Below are positions 55,801 to 64,000 of a stretch of 64,000 nt of DNA, piece by piece. The stretch comes from Platanthera guangdongensis (taxonomy: Eukaryota > Streptophyta > Magnoliopsida > Asparagales > Orchidaceae), in contig CM077153.1 of assembly GCA_039583875.1 (NCBI GenBank), positions 67,588,482 through 67,652,481 of the forward strand. The letters are read 5' to 3'. Position 1 is the first letter of the stretch. Every line of letters begins with the position of its first letter. The position numbers and the translations under genes are program-made. The notes below the pieces were generated by a model. That model ran no database searches. It saw only the letters and a program-made list of their open reading frames with translations, and was not told the DNA's origin.

Positions 55801-57840
55801 TTACTTAACCTTAGAACCCAAATAATTATTGGGTCCTTGGTGCAGGTTAGTTTGACTTTTAACAAAACTACCTGTAGCTCTTCTAGCAGGTAGTTTGCTA
55901 CTCTCCTTGACACTTGAATTGTGCCAACAATCTATGGCAAAGTGGCCTATCTTGCCACAACACCAGCACTCAAACCTATTGTACCTTTGTTTAGGTACAA
56001 CCCTGGCTGGATTTTCTACTACCACCTTTTTGTTTAGTGCTGGGGCTTTGCCCATAGATTTGGACATAGCTGTCCTGGCAGGTTTTGTAAACCCCAATCC
56101 AGTTTTACCCTTATGAGGTACAAACTCATCTATCAAAGGTAAAACAGATTTTGGTTTAGAAAAACTTGCTACAATCTCTCTCTCCTTCTGAAGTATAACC
56201 TCCAGATTTCTAATTTGATCATTCTTAAATGTAATAGTACCCATCTGAATAACAATAATGTTCTTCAGCCTGGCTATTTCATTCAGTTTCTGATCAAATA
56301 ACTTGTCTGAATCAGCAACAGCCAATTTAAGACTAACAATCTCCTTTGCTTGAGTTTTGGCTAAGGTTTTGCTTTTCTTCAAGGTCTGCAACAAGTCCCT
56401 ATATTCATCAATTAACTGATGAATATCTCCTTCAGATTCAGACCCACCCACATCACTTGATGCAGATGTATCTGATTCTGACTCAGTACAAGAAATTGAA
56501 CTAGAAAAACAATTTTGTACCTTACTTGGTCCAGGCTGATCCTGGATTTTGTCTCCTTCAGATAAGACCATCAGCCCTTTGCACTGATTGTCCTCATGCT
56601 CATAAATTGAATTCATTAACTGCATGAACTCATCTTCCTCCTCTACAGCAAACAATCCAATATAGGCTTCTGCTTCTGAATCTATTTCTGAAGATGACTG
56701 ATCAGTCAAACTTTTGTCTTTCTTGGTAACAAAAGACTTTTCCTTTTTGCCCTTAAACTGTGTCTTCTTTCTGTCAGTTGACTCCTTCCTCTTTTCAGGA
56801 CAGTCAGCCACTACATGTCCCTGTCTATTGCAACAATAGCATACAATCTTTGAGGATGTAGTTTTACTTGGATTGGACTTTCTTCTGTCATTCCTTGATG
56901 ACTTCCTGTTCTGATAGTAGTCATCTTTTGTCTGTAAAGTGGATGGCTTAGACCTCCACTGCTTCTTCTTCAGAAACTTTTGAAAATATCTAGTGAAAGC
57001 TGCAAAATCTTCATCACTTTCACTGCTTTCTGAATTCTTGCTATCTGAATTTTCTGTCTCAGCCTCAGCAACTATTTGAGGTGGAGATGGAGACTTGCTT
57101 CTATACTTTCTAGTGGCTTCAGTCTTGAAGGACACAACTCTTTCCTTGTGCTCCACTCTAGTAGTCTTCTCTTCCTCCTTTCTAACCATTAACTTCATTT
57201 CATAAGATAGCAGTTTTCCAAACAAAGTTGGAGGAGGTATATCAGCTAATTTGGCCATTTCCCTAATGACACAAATCTTGGTGTCCCAGTCCTTAGTCAT
57301 GGATCTTAAGAACTTGTCATTCAGCTCATAGTTGCTGAATTCTCTTCCATAGGACATCAATTCATTGACTATCCTATAAAACTTCTTGTAGCATTCAGTA
57401 ATGCTATCAGACTTTCCTTGTTTGAAGCTTTCATATTCCTGATTTAACAAAGACTTCCTGTCTTGTCTTACTTCTTCTGATCCCTCCATGTAAACTATTA
57501 ATGTGTCCGACATTTCTTTTGAGGTTTTACAATGTATTAGGTTCTGAAATGTTGCATCATCAATTGCACTAACAATAATATTCTGGGCCCTCTTGTACAT
57601 AGTGGCCAGAATTATTTCATCTTTGGTCATTTCTGAATAGTCCTTAGGAGTTTTCTGATTTGCATCTAGAATGGATATCTTCATTGACACATATGACCCT
57701 TCTTTGACTGTGATGTATATTCTAGGGTCAGATGCTTCCATAAAGAGTCTAACCCTCTCTTTCCATATGCCAAAAATCTCTTTTCTACAGATTGGCAATT
57801 TCATGGACCCCAGCTCTTTGTGATTCTCACTAGAACCCAT
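55801..57840 (-). CDS. Element D gag, intact
   Basis: A 679-residue open frame starting MGSSENHKELGSMKLPICRK. The copia gag core covers about residues 20-210 (GIWKERVRLFMEASDPRIYI, TSKEMSDTLIVYMEG, RKSLLNQEYESFKQG, ELNDKFLRSMTKDWD). A first zinc knuckle CYCCNRQGHVVADC lies near residue 335, an acidic/Ser-rich stretch and a coiled coil follow, and a second knuckle CWCCGKIGHFAIDC near 640. It ends in TAA, in frame with pol. No break was seen. Confidence 0.95.
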   Translation of the reverse strand: MGSSENHKELGSMKLPICRKEIFGIWKERVRLFMEASDPRIYITVKEGSYVSMKISILDANQKTPKDYSEMTKDEIILATMYKRAQNIIVSAIDDATFQNLIHCKTSKEMSDTLIVYMEGSEEVRQDRKSLLNQEYESFKQGKSDSITECYKKFYRIVNELMSYGREFSNYELNDKFLRSMTKDWDTKICVIREMAKLADIPPPTLFGKLLSYEMKLMVRKEEEKTTRVEHKERVVSFKTEATRKYRSKSPSPPQIVAEAETENSDSKNSESSESDEDFAAFTRYFQKFLKKKQWRSKPSTLQTKDDYYQNRKSSRNDRRKSNPSKTTSSKIVCYCCNRQGHVVADCPEKRKESTDRKKTQFKGKKEKSFVTKKDKSLTDQSSSEIDSEAEAYIGLFAVEEEDEFMQLMNSIYEHEDNQCKGLMVLSEGDKIQDQPGPSKVQNCFSSSISCTESESDTSASSDVGGSESEGDIHQLIDEYRDLLQTLKKSKTLAKTQAKEIVSLKLAVADSDKLFDQKLNEIARLKNIIVIQMGTITFKNDQIRNLEVILQKEREIVASFSKPKSVLPLIDEFVPHKGKTGLGFTKPARTAMSKSMGKAPALNKKVVVENPARVVPKQRYNRFECWCCGKIGHFAIDCWHNSSVKESSKLPARRATGSFVKSQTNLHQGPNNYLGSKVK

Positions 57841-57915
57841 TTTCTTGATCTTGTTTATTCTGTTTTTGCCTACAGGATCTTACTCAGACTGCTATGTCCT
57901 TTTTGAGTAACCTCC

Positions 57916-57926
57916 CTCTGATACCA
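57916..57926 (-). other. Element D primer-binding site
   Basis: TGGTATCAGAG begins two bases inside the 5' LTR and matches initiator tRNA-Met. Confidence 0.9.
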
Positions 57927-57928
57927 CT

Positions 57929-59852
57929 TGAAAGAAATAGTGCCTAATCACCTAGAGGGGGGGGGGGGGGGGGGGGTGGGGGGGTGGGGGTGAATAGGTG
58001 AACTTTATCTTTTTAATTTTCAGGCAGAAATACTGAACAGTAAATGCAATTCTACAATTATCACAACACAGTAACCATACAATCAAACATACACAGAGTG
58101 CACACAGGATTTATAGTGGTTCCCCAAGGTCTGGGTACATCCACTTTCCCCCTTCGCCTATCTAGTAGTGTACTAGATTCGACCTAACTTCTCCACTTCT
58201 TCTCAGATCCTCAGATCTTACAACTCAGAACCCCAAACAGGTTCCTACAACTCAGAGTGACCCCACTCCTATAACTCAGGCACAAAGCCCTACCACTCAG
58301 TCTTCCACAAGACCTACACTCAGAGAACAAAGTCTCCTACAGCTCAGGCACAAGGCTCTACCTCAGTCTTCAGCAAGACCTACACTCAGAGCACACAGTC
58401 TCCTACCCTCAGCCTTTATAAAATAGGCTTACAGCTCAGATCCCTTAGGATCCTACAGAAAATAAAGTTTACAAAGTAAATAACCACAACTCTAAAAGAG
58501 AGAGATGAGTTGACTGGCTTCTTGATGAGTTCTTGGAAGAACTAGGCAGAGATCAACCACCCTTGTCTTTCTTCAAAGCTTCTTGAATTAGAACACAGTA
58601 GGGTTGAATCTCCTGAAGATGATCTTCAATCAACTTCTGTCTTGTGAATCAGATCTCAATCTGAATCTTACTTATCAGCCTGTTTCAACAACTGGTCTTC
58701 TTAGAAGGAGCTCTCTCTCTCCAACTTCTTAGATCTTCTCTTGAAGGTCTTCTTCTTTGTTGTGTTGTTTTTCAATTCATTGATTGATTACTTCATAATT
58801 TCTGTCGAAGGAGAAAGGTCTTTAAATAAGCTTTCTCCATGGTCACCGGCTGATCCGGTTTCTAACAACTCTCTGATGGCTCTGACAGTTGCAGTTGACC
58901 GGTTGAAATGACAGCTGCCAAGTCATCCAGTCACTTCTTGAAATCTCTGTCACTGTCTGAAAGTGTCGAGACAGATAGTCTTTATGTGTCGACACAAATA
59001 GACTAAGTGTCGACACAAGTGAACTAAGTGTCGACACTAGCCTTGTTGGTGTCGACACAACTCCTTGTGTTGTTGTAACAGCTTCTCGACATTGCTTATT
59101 CAGAATGTGTCGACACTGAATCTGTGTGTCGACACAAGCCTTCTGTTGAATGTGTCGACACTGGTTGAATGTGTCGACACAAATACTTCTTCTTCAATAC
59201 TTAGTTGATTTCTGCTGTGTCGACATAACTCCTTTGTGTCGACACATCTTCTTGTGTTGAAACTTGCTGAATGTCGACACATCTCCTTTGTGTCGACCCA
59301 TGCCTTCATATGTTGAAACTTTGCTGAGTGTCGACACATCTCCTTTGTGTCGACACATGCCTTCATGTGTTGAAACTTTGCTGAGCGTCGACACATCTCC
59401 TTTGTGTCGACACATGTACTTTAACTTTGTTGAAGTTTGCTGAGTGTCGACACAGCCTCCTGGTGTCGACACTTTTGATGTCGACAAAGTTTCTCTGGGT
59501 GTCGACACTGCCTCTAAGTGTCGACACAGATAATGTTGACAATTCTTCACAGTGTGTCGACACAGCCTGCATGTGTCGACACTTTTCTTCTGGTGTCTAC
59601 TCTGCCTTCCTGGTGTCGACACAATTACTCCAAGTGTCGACACAGCTTTTCTAGGTGTCGACACAAGCCTTCATAAGTGTCAACACTTTTCTTCTAGGTG
59701 TCGACACATAGACTTAGAAACTTTTATGCTTTCCCTGCAATTACTTAACCTGCACACATAAACTCAAAGCACATTAAATACACCTTGATGTATATCATTG
59801 AGTAGGGTGAGGCTTCTTCAAATCAGGTACATATGTTCCAATATACCCAACA
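57929..59852 (-). repeat. Element D 5' LTR
   Basis: Contains an expanded G tract at 57957-57990 (20 G, T, 7 G, T, 5 G) where the 3' LTR has 6 G, hairpin modules at 58202-58458, a TATA-like box at 58820-58830 and the GTGTCGACAC array at 58965-59708. ORFs at 59100-59664 are array read-through. Confidence 0.95.
58965..59710. repeat. GTGTCGACAC motif array in the element D 5' LTR
   Basis: This is the partner of 48245-48990. Several differences between the two restore or break single motif copies. Confidence 0.95.
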
Positions 59853-62609
59853 GATAGTGCATCTCTTGGTGAACAATGGCACAAGAGACTAGCACATATT
59901 AATTCCAAAACTATTAATAAATTATTTTCAATGAACTTAGTACGTGATGACCCAAATGTCAAGTGCGCCAAAGACAGACCTTGTCATGCATGCGTAAAAG
60001 GCAAGCAAACAAGGGCTACCTTTAAAAGTGTCATTGGAAAAGACTCTAACAGATGTCTCCATCTATTGCACATGGACTTGTTTGGTCCACTGCAAATTAG
60101 AAGTTTGGGAGGTAAGGATTACACGTTGGTAATTGTTGATGATTACTCGCGCTTTGTGTGGGTGTTCTTTCTGAAACACAAGTCAGATAACTTCGACATC
60201 TTTTCTAATTTTGTCAGACAAGTACAGAATGAATACAACTGCTCCATAGTCAAAATTAGAAGTGACAACGGAACAGAGTTCAAATCTGGGGCCATGACAG
60301 AATTCTGTGAAAGCTTAGGTATCTTTCATGAGTTTTCCTCTCCTCGTACTCCACAACAGAATGGAGTGGCTGAGAGAAGGAACAGAACACTCATAGAGGC
60401 CTACAGGACCATGTTGAGTGATGCTTCACTACCAGAGTACTTCTGGGCTGAAGCCGTCAACACTGCATGCCACGTGCAAAATCGAGCACTCATAAACAAA
60501 GACCACGATAAGACACCTTACGAACTTCTGAAAGGCAGGAAACCAACAGTCTCATACTTTAGAATCTTTGGCTGTGAATGCTTCGTACTTAATAATGGTA
60601 AGTATCATACCACCAAGTTCAGCGAAAAGATCTTTGAAGGTATTTTTTTAGGCTATAGTAGCCATAGTAAGGCATATAGGATATTTAATAGAAAAACCCT
60701 GGTGGTAGAAGAATCGATACATGTTGTATTTGATGAGACGAGCTTGCTGCAGAGCAATCCGTCTAGTGTGCTCATTGAAGATGCAGGTGAAAAGCTGAAA
60801 GAAACTAACTTGGATGAACCGTCAGAAGACAAAGGCGAAAAGTTCATTAAGATCACCACTCCAACTCCTATTGGAGAGGCTGATGATCAAAATGAAGAAG
60901 TCATCCAAGATGAAGAAATCACTCCAGTGATTGACGATAATCCAGATGCAAGTACTTTAGAGCTCAGACATCTAAAGGATCACCCCATGGACCAGATCAT
61001 AGGAGATCCCCGGGACGGTGTCAGAACTCGAAGAGGTACAACTAATGAGAATCTTTATTTAAGTTTTCTCTCGCAGGTTGAACCAAAGAAGTTTGAGGAA
61101 GCAAACTCGGATGCATTATGGATAATGGCAATGGAAGAAGAGCTAAATCAGTTTAAGCACTGCAATGTATGGAAGCTTGTTCCAAGACCCAAAGGAAAGA
61201 ACGTCATTGGAACAAAATGTGTCTACAGGAACAAGATGGACGAAGATGGAACTATCATCAAGAACAAGGCCAGACTCGTCGCTAAAGGCTATCGTCAAGA
61301 CCAAGGAATCGACTTCGACCAGACATATGCTCCAGTGGAAAGGCTGGAGGTAATAAGGTTGTTCCTAGCATATGCTGCTTTCAAAGGCTTCACTTTCTAT
61401 CAGATGGACGTGAAGTCTGCCTTCCTAAATGGTAACATAAAGGAGGAAGTGTATGTGGAACAACCTCCAGGTTTCGTTGATCCTAACTTTCCTGATTATG
61501 TCTATTTCCTGCACAAGGCCCTATATGGTCTGAAACAAGCTCCTAGAGCTTGGTATGAGACGCTGTCTAGCTTTCTACTTGAGAACAAGTTCTCAAGGGG
61601 AAAGATAAATAAGATATTATTTCTTAGGGAAATTAAAGGCAAGATTTTGCTAGTGCAAATCTATGTCGACGACATTATCTTTGGCTCTACAGACAACAAC
61701 CTATGCAAAAAGTTCTCAAAACTTATGGAAGAGAAGTTCGAAATGAGCAGTATGGGCGAGCTGAAATATTTCTTAGGGCTTCAGGTGAAACAATCTAAAG
61801 ATGGAATTTTCATCTCGCAGACCAAGTTCACCAAAGAGCTAATTAAGAAATTCGGAATGGAGAACGCAACCTCTATGAGGACTCCAATGGGCTCAACTAT
61901 GTCTCTAGACAAGGATGAAAAAGGGAAACCTTTTGATGAAACCAAATACAGAAGTATAATTGGATCCGTGCTCTACCTTACTTCCAGTAGACCTGACATA
62001 ATGTTTTCAACATGTGTCTGTGCTAGATTTCAGGTGAACTCTAAGGAATCTCACTACGCTGCTGCAAAGCGGATTTTGAGATACCTTAAAGGTACACCAA
62101 ATCTTGGCTTATTGTACCTAAGAAGTAATGACAGCGAACTAATTGGATTTTCAGATGCAGATTTTGCAGGTAGCAAAGACGACCGGAAAAGCACTTCAGG
62201 GACTTGCCAATTCTTTGGAAGAAGGCTAATCTCCTGGAGTAGCAAGAAGCAGAACTGTGTCGCAATCTCAGCGGTCGAGTCAGAGTACATCTCTGCAGGC
62301 AGTGGCTGCGCACAGTTACTTTGGATAAGGAATCAATTTAAAGATTACAACTTGAAGTTCAAGAATGTCCCACTGTTTTGCGACTCCTCCAGTGCAATTG
62401 CAATAGCCAACAATCCAGTCTCGCACAGCCGGACAAAGCATATCGAGCTACGGTATCATTTCATCCGGGAGCAGGTAGAGCATGGGGACATAGATCTCCA
62501 ATATGTCTCCACAGACATGCAAGTTGCAGATATCTTCACGAAGCCACTGGACGAGACCAAGTTCTCATTCTTCAAAACTAAACTTGGGATGCTCAACAAG
62601 GAAGATTAG
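59853..62609 (+). CDS. Element E integrase, reverse transcriptase and RNase H
   Basis: The frame is open from the element D junction, with a Met at 59931, to TAG 62607-62609. Integrase zinc finger ([19 protein letters not shown]), catalytic D in [12 protein letters not shown] in [13 protein letters not shown] in [75 protein letters not shown]. RNase [59 protein letters not shown]. All catalytic residues that can be checked are present; it is inactive only because D separates it from protease. Confidence 0.96.
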   Translation, partial: DSASLGEQWHKRLAHINSKTINKLFSMNLVRDDPNVKCAKDRPCHACVKGKQTRATFKSVIGKDSNRCLHLLHMDLFGPLQIRSLGGKDYTLVIVDDYSRFVWVFFLKHKSDNFDIFSNFVRQVQNEYNCSIVKIRSDNGTEFKSGAMTEFCESLGIFHEFSSPRTPQQNGVAERRNRTLIEAYRTMLSDASLPEYFWAEAVNTACHVQNRALINKDHDKTPYELLKGRKPTVSYFRIFGCECFVLNNGKYHTTKFSEKIFEGIFLGYSSHSKAYRIFNRKTLVVEESIHVVFDETSLLQSNPSSVLIEDAGEKLKETNLDEPSEDKGEKFIKITTPTPIGEADDQNEEVIQDEEITPVIDDNPDASTLELRHLKDHPMDQIIGDPRDGVRTRRGTTNENLYLSFLSQVEPKKFEEANSDALWIMAMEEELNQFKHCNVWKLVPRPKGKNVIGTKCVYRNKMDEDGTIIKNKARLVAKGYRQDQGIDFDQTYAPVERLEVIRLFLAYAAFKGFTFYQMDVKSAFLNGNIKEEVYVEQPPGFVDPNFPDYVYFLHKALYGLKQAPRAWYETLSSFLLENKFSRGKINKILFLREIKGKILLVQIYVDDIIFGSTDNNLCKKFSKLMEEKFEMSSMGELKYFLGLQVKQSKDGIFISQTKFTKELIKKFGMENATSMRTPMGSTMSLDKDEKGKPFDETKYRSIIGSVLYLTSSRPDIMFSTCVCARFQVNSKESHYAAAKRILRYLKGTPNLGLLYLRSNDSELIGFSDADFAGSKDDRKSTSGTCQFFGRRLISWSSKKQNCVAISAVESEYISAGSGCAQLLWIRNQFKDYNLKFKNVPLFCDSSSAIAIANNPVSHSRTKHIELRYHFIREQVEHGDIDLQYVSTDMQVADIFTKPLDETKFSFFKTKLGMLNKED

Positions 62610-62689
62610 AGAAGTTTGGATATCAAGGAAGCAAAGGAAATTAAAAGGTTAGTCAAAATCTGGTTTTTCAAAACTTTCTTCCTTCTATA

Positions 62690-63150
62690 ACTCAAGTAAA
62701 ACCTGACCTACTCGAGTACCCAAAGTACCTACTCGAGTACTCAACAGACCTACTCGAGTAGTCCTTTAACTTACTCGAGTAAGGCAATTAAGTACTCGTG
62801 TAGTATACTTCACCTACTCGAGTAAGTCAATTCTTCTACTCGAGTCATTTCAGATTTTTCTAGACCTACGCGAGTACCTCCATAGACCTACTCGAGTACC
62901 TCTATAGACCTACTCGAGTAACTCTCTATATACTCGAGTACCTTCTCTAGACCTACTCGAGTAACCCCTTATGTACTCGAGTTCCTCTTTTACCTCTCGT
63001 CTATATGCCATTTGGCTTTCAAATCCTTCCCGTGCCGCCTTTTCTTTAAATTATTTTCTTCTCGATAATTAGACTTAAACCTAGGGCTTTATAAATTCGA
63101 AATTCCAAATATCTCTCTACACGAAATCATTTCCATCCACTCGAGTACCA
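62690..63150. repeat. ACTCGAGTA array in the spacer before element E ORF3
   Basis: About 14 copies of CTCGAG-cored motifs, mostly ACCTACTCGAGTA, lie at 62690-62990, and a single copy at 63137, between the pol stop (62609) and the ORF3 start (63237). The motif is that of the E LTR. Confidence 0.92.
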
Positions 63151-63236
63151 GTCCGCCGCTTCATCTTCACTCAAGAAATTGCAGAGCCGCGACTCTTCCT
63201 CTTCCCCGCGACAGAGTTTTTCCCATTTTCTGGATC

Positions 63237-64000
63237 ATGGCCGCCGTCTCCAAGATTGGCGTAGGATCGGAACTTGTTACCGCCGCGATTGCCGAGCTTT
63301 CAGATGATTTTCACAACTTGCTCATTCTTCTAGATACCACAGGGCTTTCCTTCATCCTGCAAGAGCCCTGTCAGATTCTCTTCACAGAAGTAGCCGAATT
63401 CTTTACAAATCTGAAGGTCAAAAGGAATGGCAAAGTCCTGAAATCCAAAGTGAAAGGTTTGAAAATCAAACTCAACAAGTCCTCTGTCTCTCAACTTCTC
63501 CGACTGCCGATAGTAGACGAAGAAGATCACTTGGTTGCTGAAGACTCTGACAGAACAGCCCTATTCTGTGGCTTTTCAACTGATGCTCAGTACTTCAAAA
63601 GATCAGACATGAATGCAGAAGGCAAATTTCTGGTTGATGTTATTGGGAAAATTTTACTGTGCAAGACCAACTCCATAAGAGACATTCCATCGTATTTCTT
63701 CGACATAATGCAAGCCATTGTCTGCCGCAAGAAATTCCAATTTGTTATGCTAATTCTGGATAAAATCAAGGATAGTTTAAAATCTCCCAAGTATGCCAGA
63801 ATAATCTCTCTGCTCCTCCATGAAATAAATCCTGAGGTATTCAACTTCTCCAAAGGGACCCCTCTTCACCACATGAAGAAGGTCTCCATTTCTTCCATTC
63901 AGAGATGAGAACTCAAGCTGAAGAATCATGCCCAAGCTGCAAAGATTTCAGAAATTCCAGCAGATCCAAAATTAGAAGACAGGACTCCATCTCCCTCTCC
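63237..64000 (+). pseudogene. Element E ORF3, N-terminal part, runs off the window
   Basis: Starts MAAVSKIGVGSELVTAAIAE. It shares the ORF3 domain with A and D: FLVDVIGKILLCK, RDIPSYFFDIM, LILDKIKDSLKSPKY, ARIISLLL and NPEVFNFSKGTP. The TGA at 63906-63908 stands where D and A have Trp in SRWDRVL/GRWERTI, and the frame stays open after it to the window end (ELKLKNHAQAAKISE). The stop is one base from Trp. Function unknown. Confidence 0.78.

Larger units (their letters stand above)
47243..59852 (-). mobile_element. Element D: SIRE-like Ty1/copia retrotransposon with ORF3
   Basis: LTRs of 1896 and 1924 bp (47243-49138, 57929-59852); on the minus strand they start TGTTGGGTATATTGG and end CTATTTCTTTCA. 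Perfect TSD GATAG at 47238-47242 and 59853-59857. In minus-strand order: PBS, gag, protease-integrase, RT, RNase H, array spacer, ORF3 and polypurine tract. Gag is intact; pol has several breaks and ORF3 three TAG codons. Confidence 0.96.
42887..64000 (+). mobile_element. Element E: SIRE-like Ty1/copia retrotransposon, truncated by window end, split by D
   Basis: Order on the plus strand is 5' LTR (42887-44774), PBS, gag, protease, [element D], integrase, RT, RNase H, motif-array spacer and ORF3 up to the window end. The 3' LTR is outside. TCAAC just before 42887 is the possible left TSD. Pol after D is one open frame of 892 residues, so E was active more recently than A. Its gag holds one frameshift. 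Confidence 0.9.

Overview
This window is plant nuclear DNA made almost entirely of nested LTR retrotransposons. The evidence is the Ty1/copia and Ty3/gypsy protein signatures, primer-binding sites matching plant initiator-tRNA-Met, chromodomain integrases, LTRs of 1.4-3.4 kb and exact target-site duplications (TSDs). I see no cellular gene, rRNA or tRNA. A large, repeat-rich angiosperm genome is the likely source; the species cannot be told from the sequence.

Layout, oldest to youngest as far as nesting allows. G (about 80-4062) is a decayed gypsy LTR. F (copia, + strand) is inserted in G; its 5' LTR is split into 4063-4902 and 39011-39589, and its decayed gag runs 39640-41556. A (copia, - strand, 4903-39010) sits in the F LTR. 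Two Tekay-type gypsy chromoviruses sit in A: C (7456-17516) in the third ORF of A, and B (20616-32217, TSD CTCTT) in its RNase H. To the right, F gag is cut by a partial LTR E' (41557-42886). E' is cut by element E (copia, + strand, 42887 to beyond the window). E is cut by element D (copia, - strand, 47243-59852, TSD GATAG) between protease and integrase. Removing B, C or D together with one TSD copy rejoins the host reading frame each time.

A, D and E are SIRE/Maximus-like copia elements: LTR, gag, protease, integrase, RT, RNase H, then a third ORF (ORF3) before the 3' LTR. The three ORF3 proteins share one N-terminal domain and have unlike C-terminal halves.

The most interesting structure is outside the pol genes. 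Every family carries its own array of short CpG-containing palindromes in U3: TTCGTCGA/TTCGACGAA in A, GTGTCGACAC in D, ACTCGAGTA in E and E', ACACGGCCGTGT in B, GACACGCCCGTGTC in C, and a GC-rich motif in F. In A, D and E the same family motif is arrayed a second time in the spacer just upstream of ORF3. This suggests a family-specific pair of ORF3 protein and binding motif, comparable in layout to the VANC anti-silencing systems of VANDAL transposons. B and C have no ORF3, yet they carry motifs of A and/or D.

Other notable structures are arrays of small hairpins with a constant frame and changing, still-paired stems in the D and E leaders; twin 13-bp hairpins with three compensatory pairs in the B LTR; and matching short introns between gag and protease in both B and C, whose retention would stop translation just after Gag.
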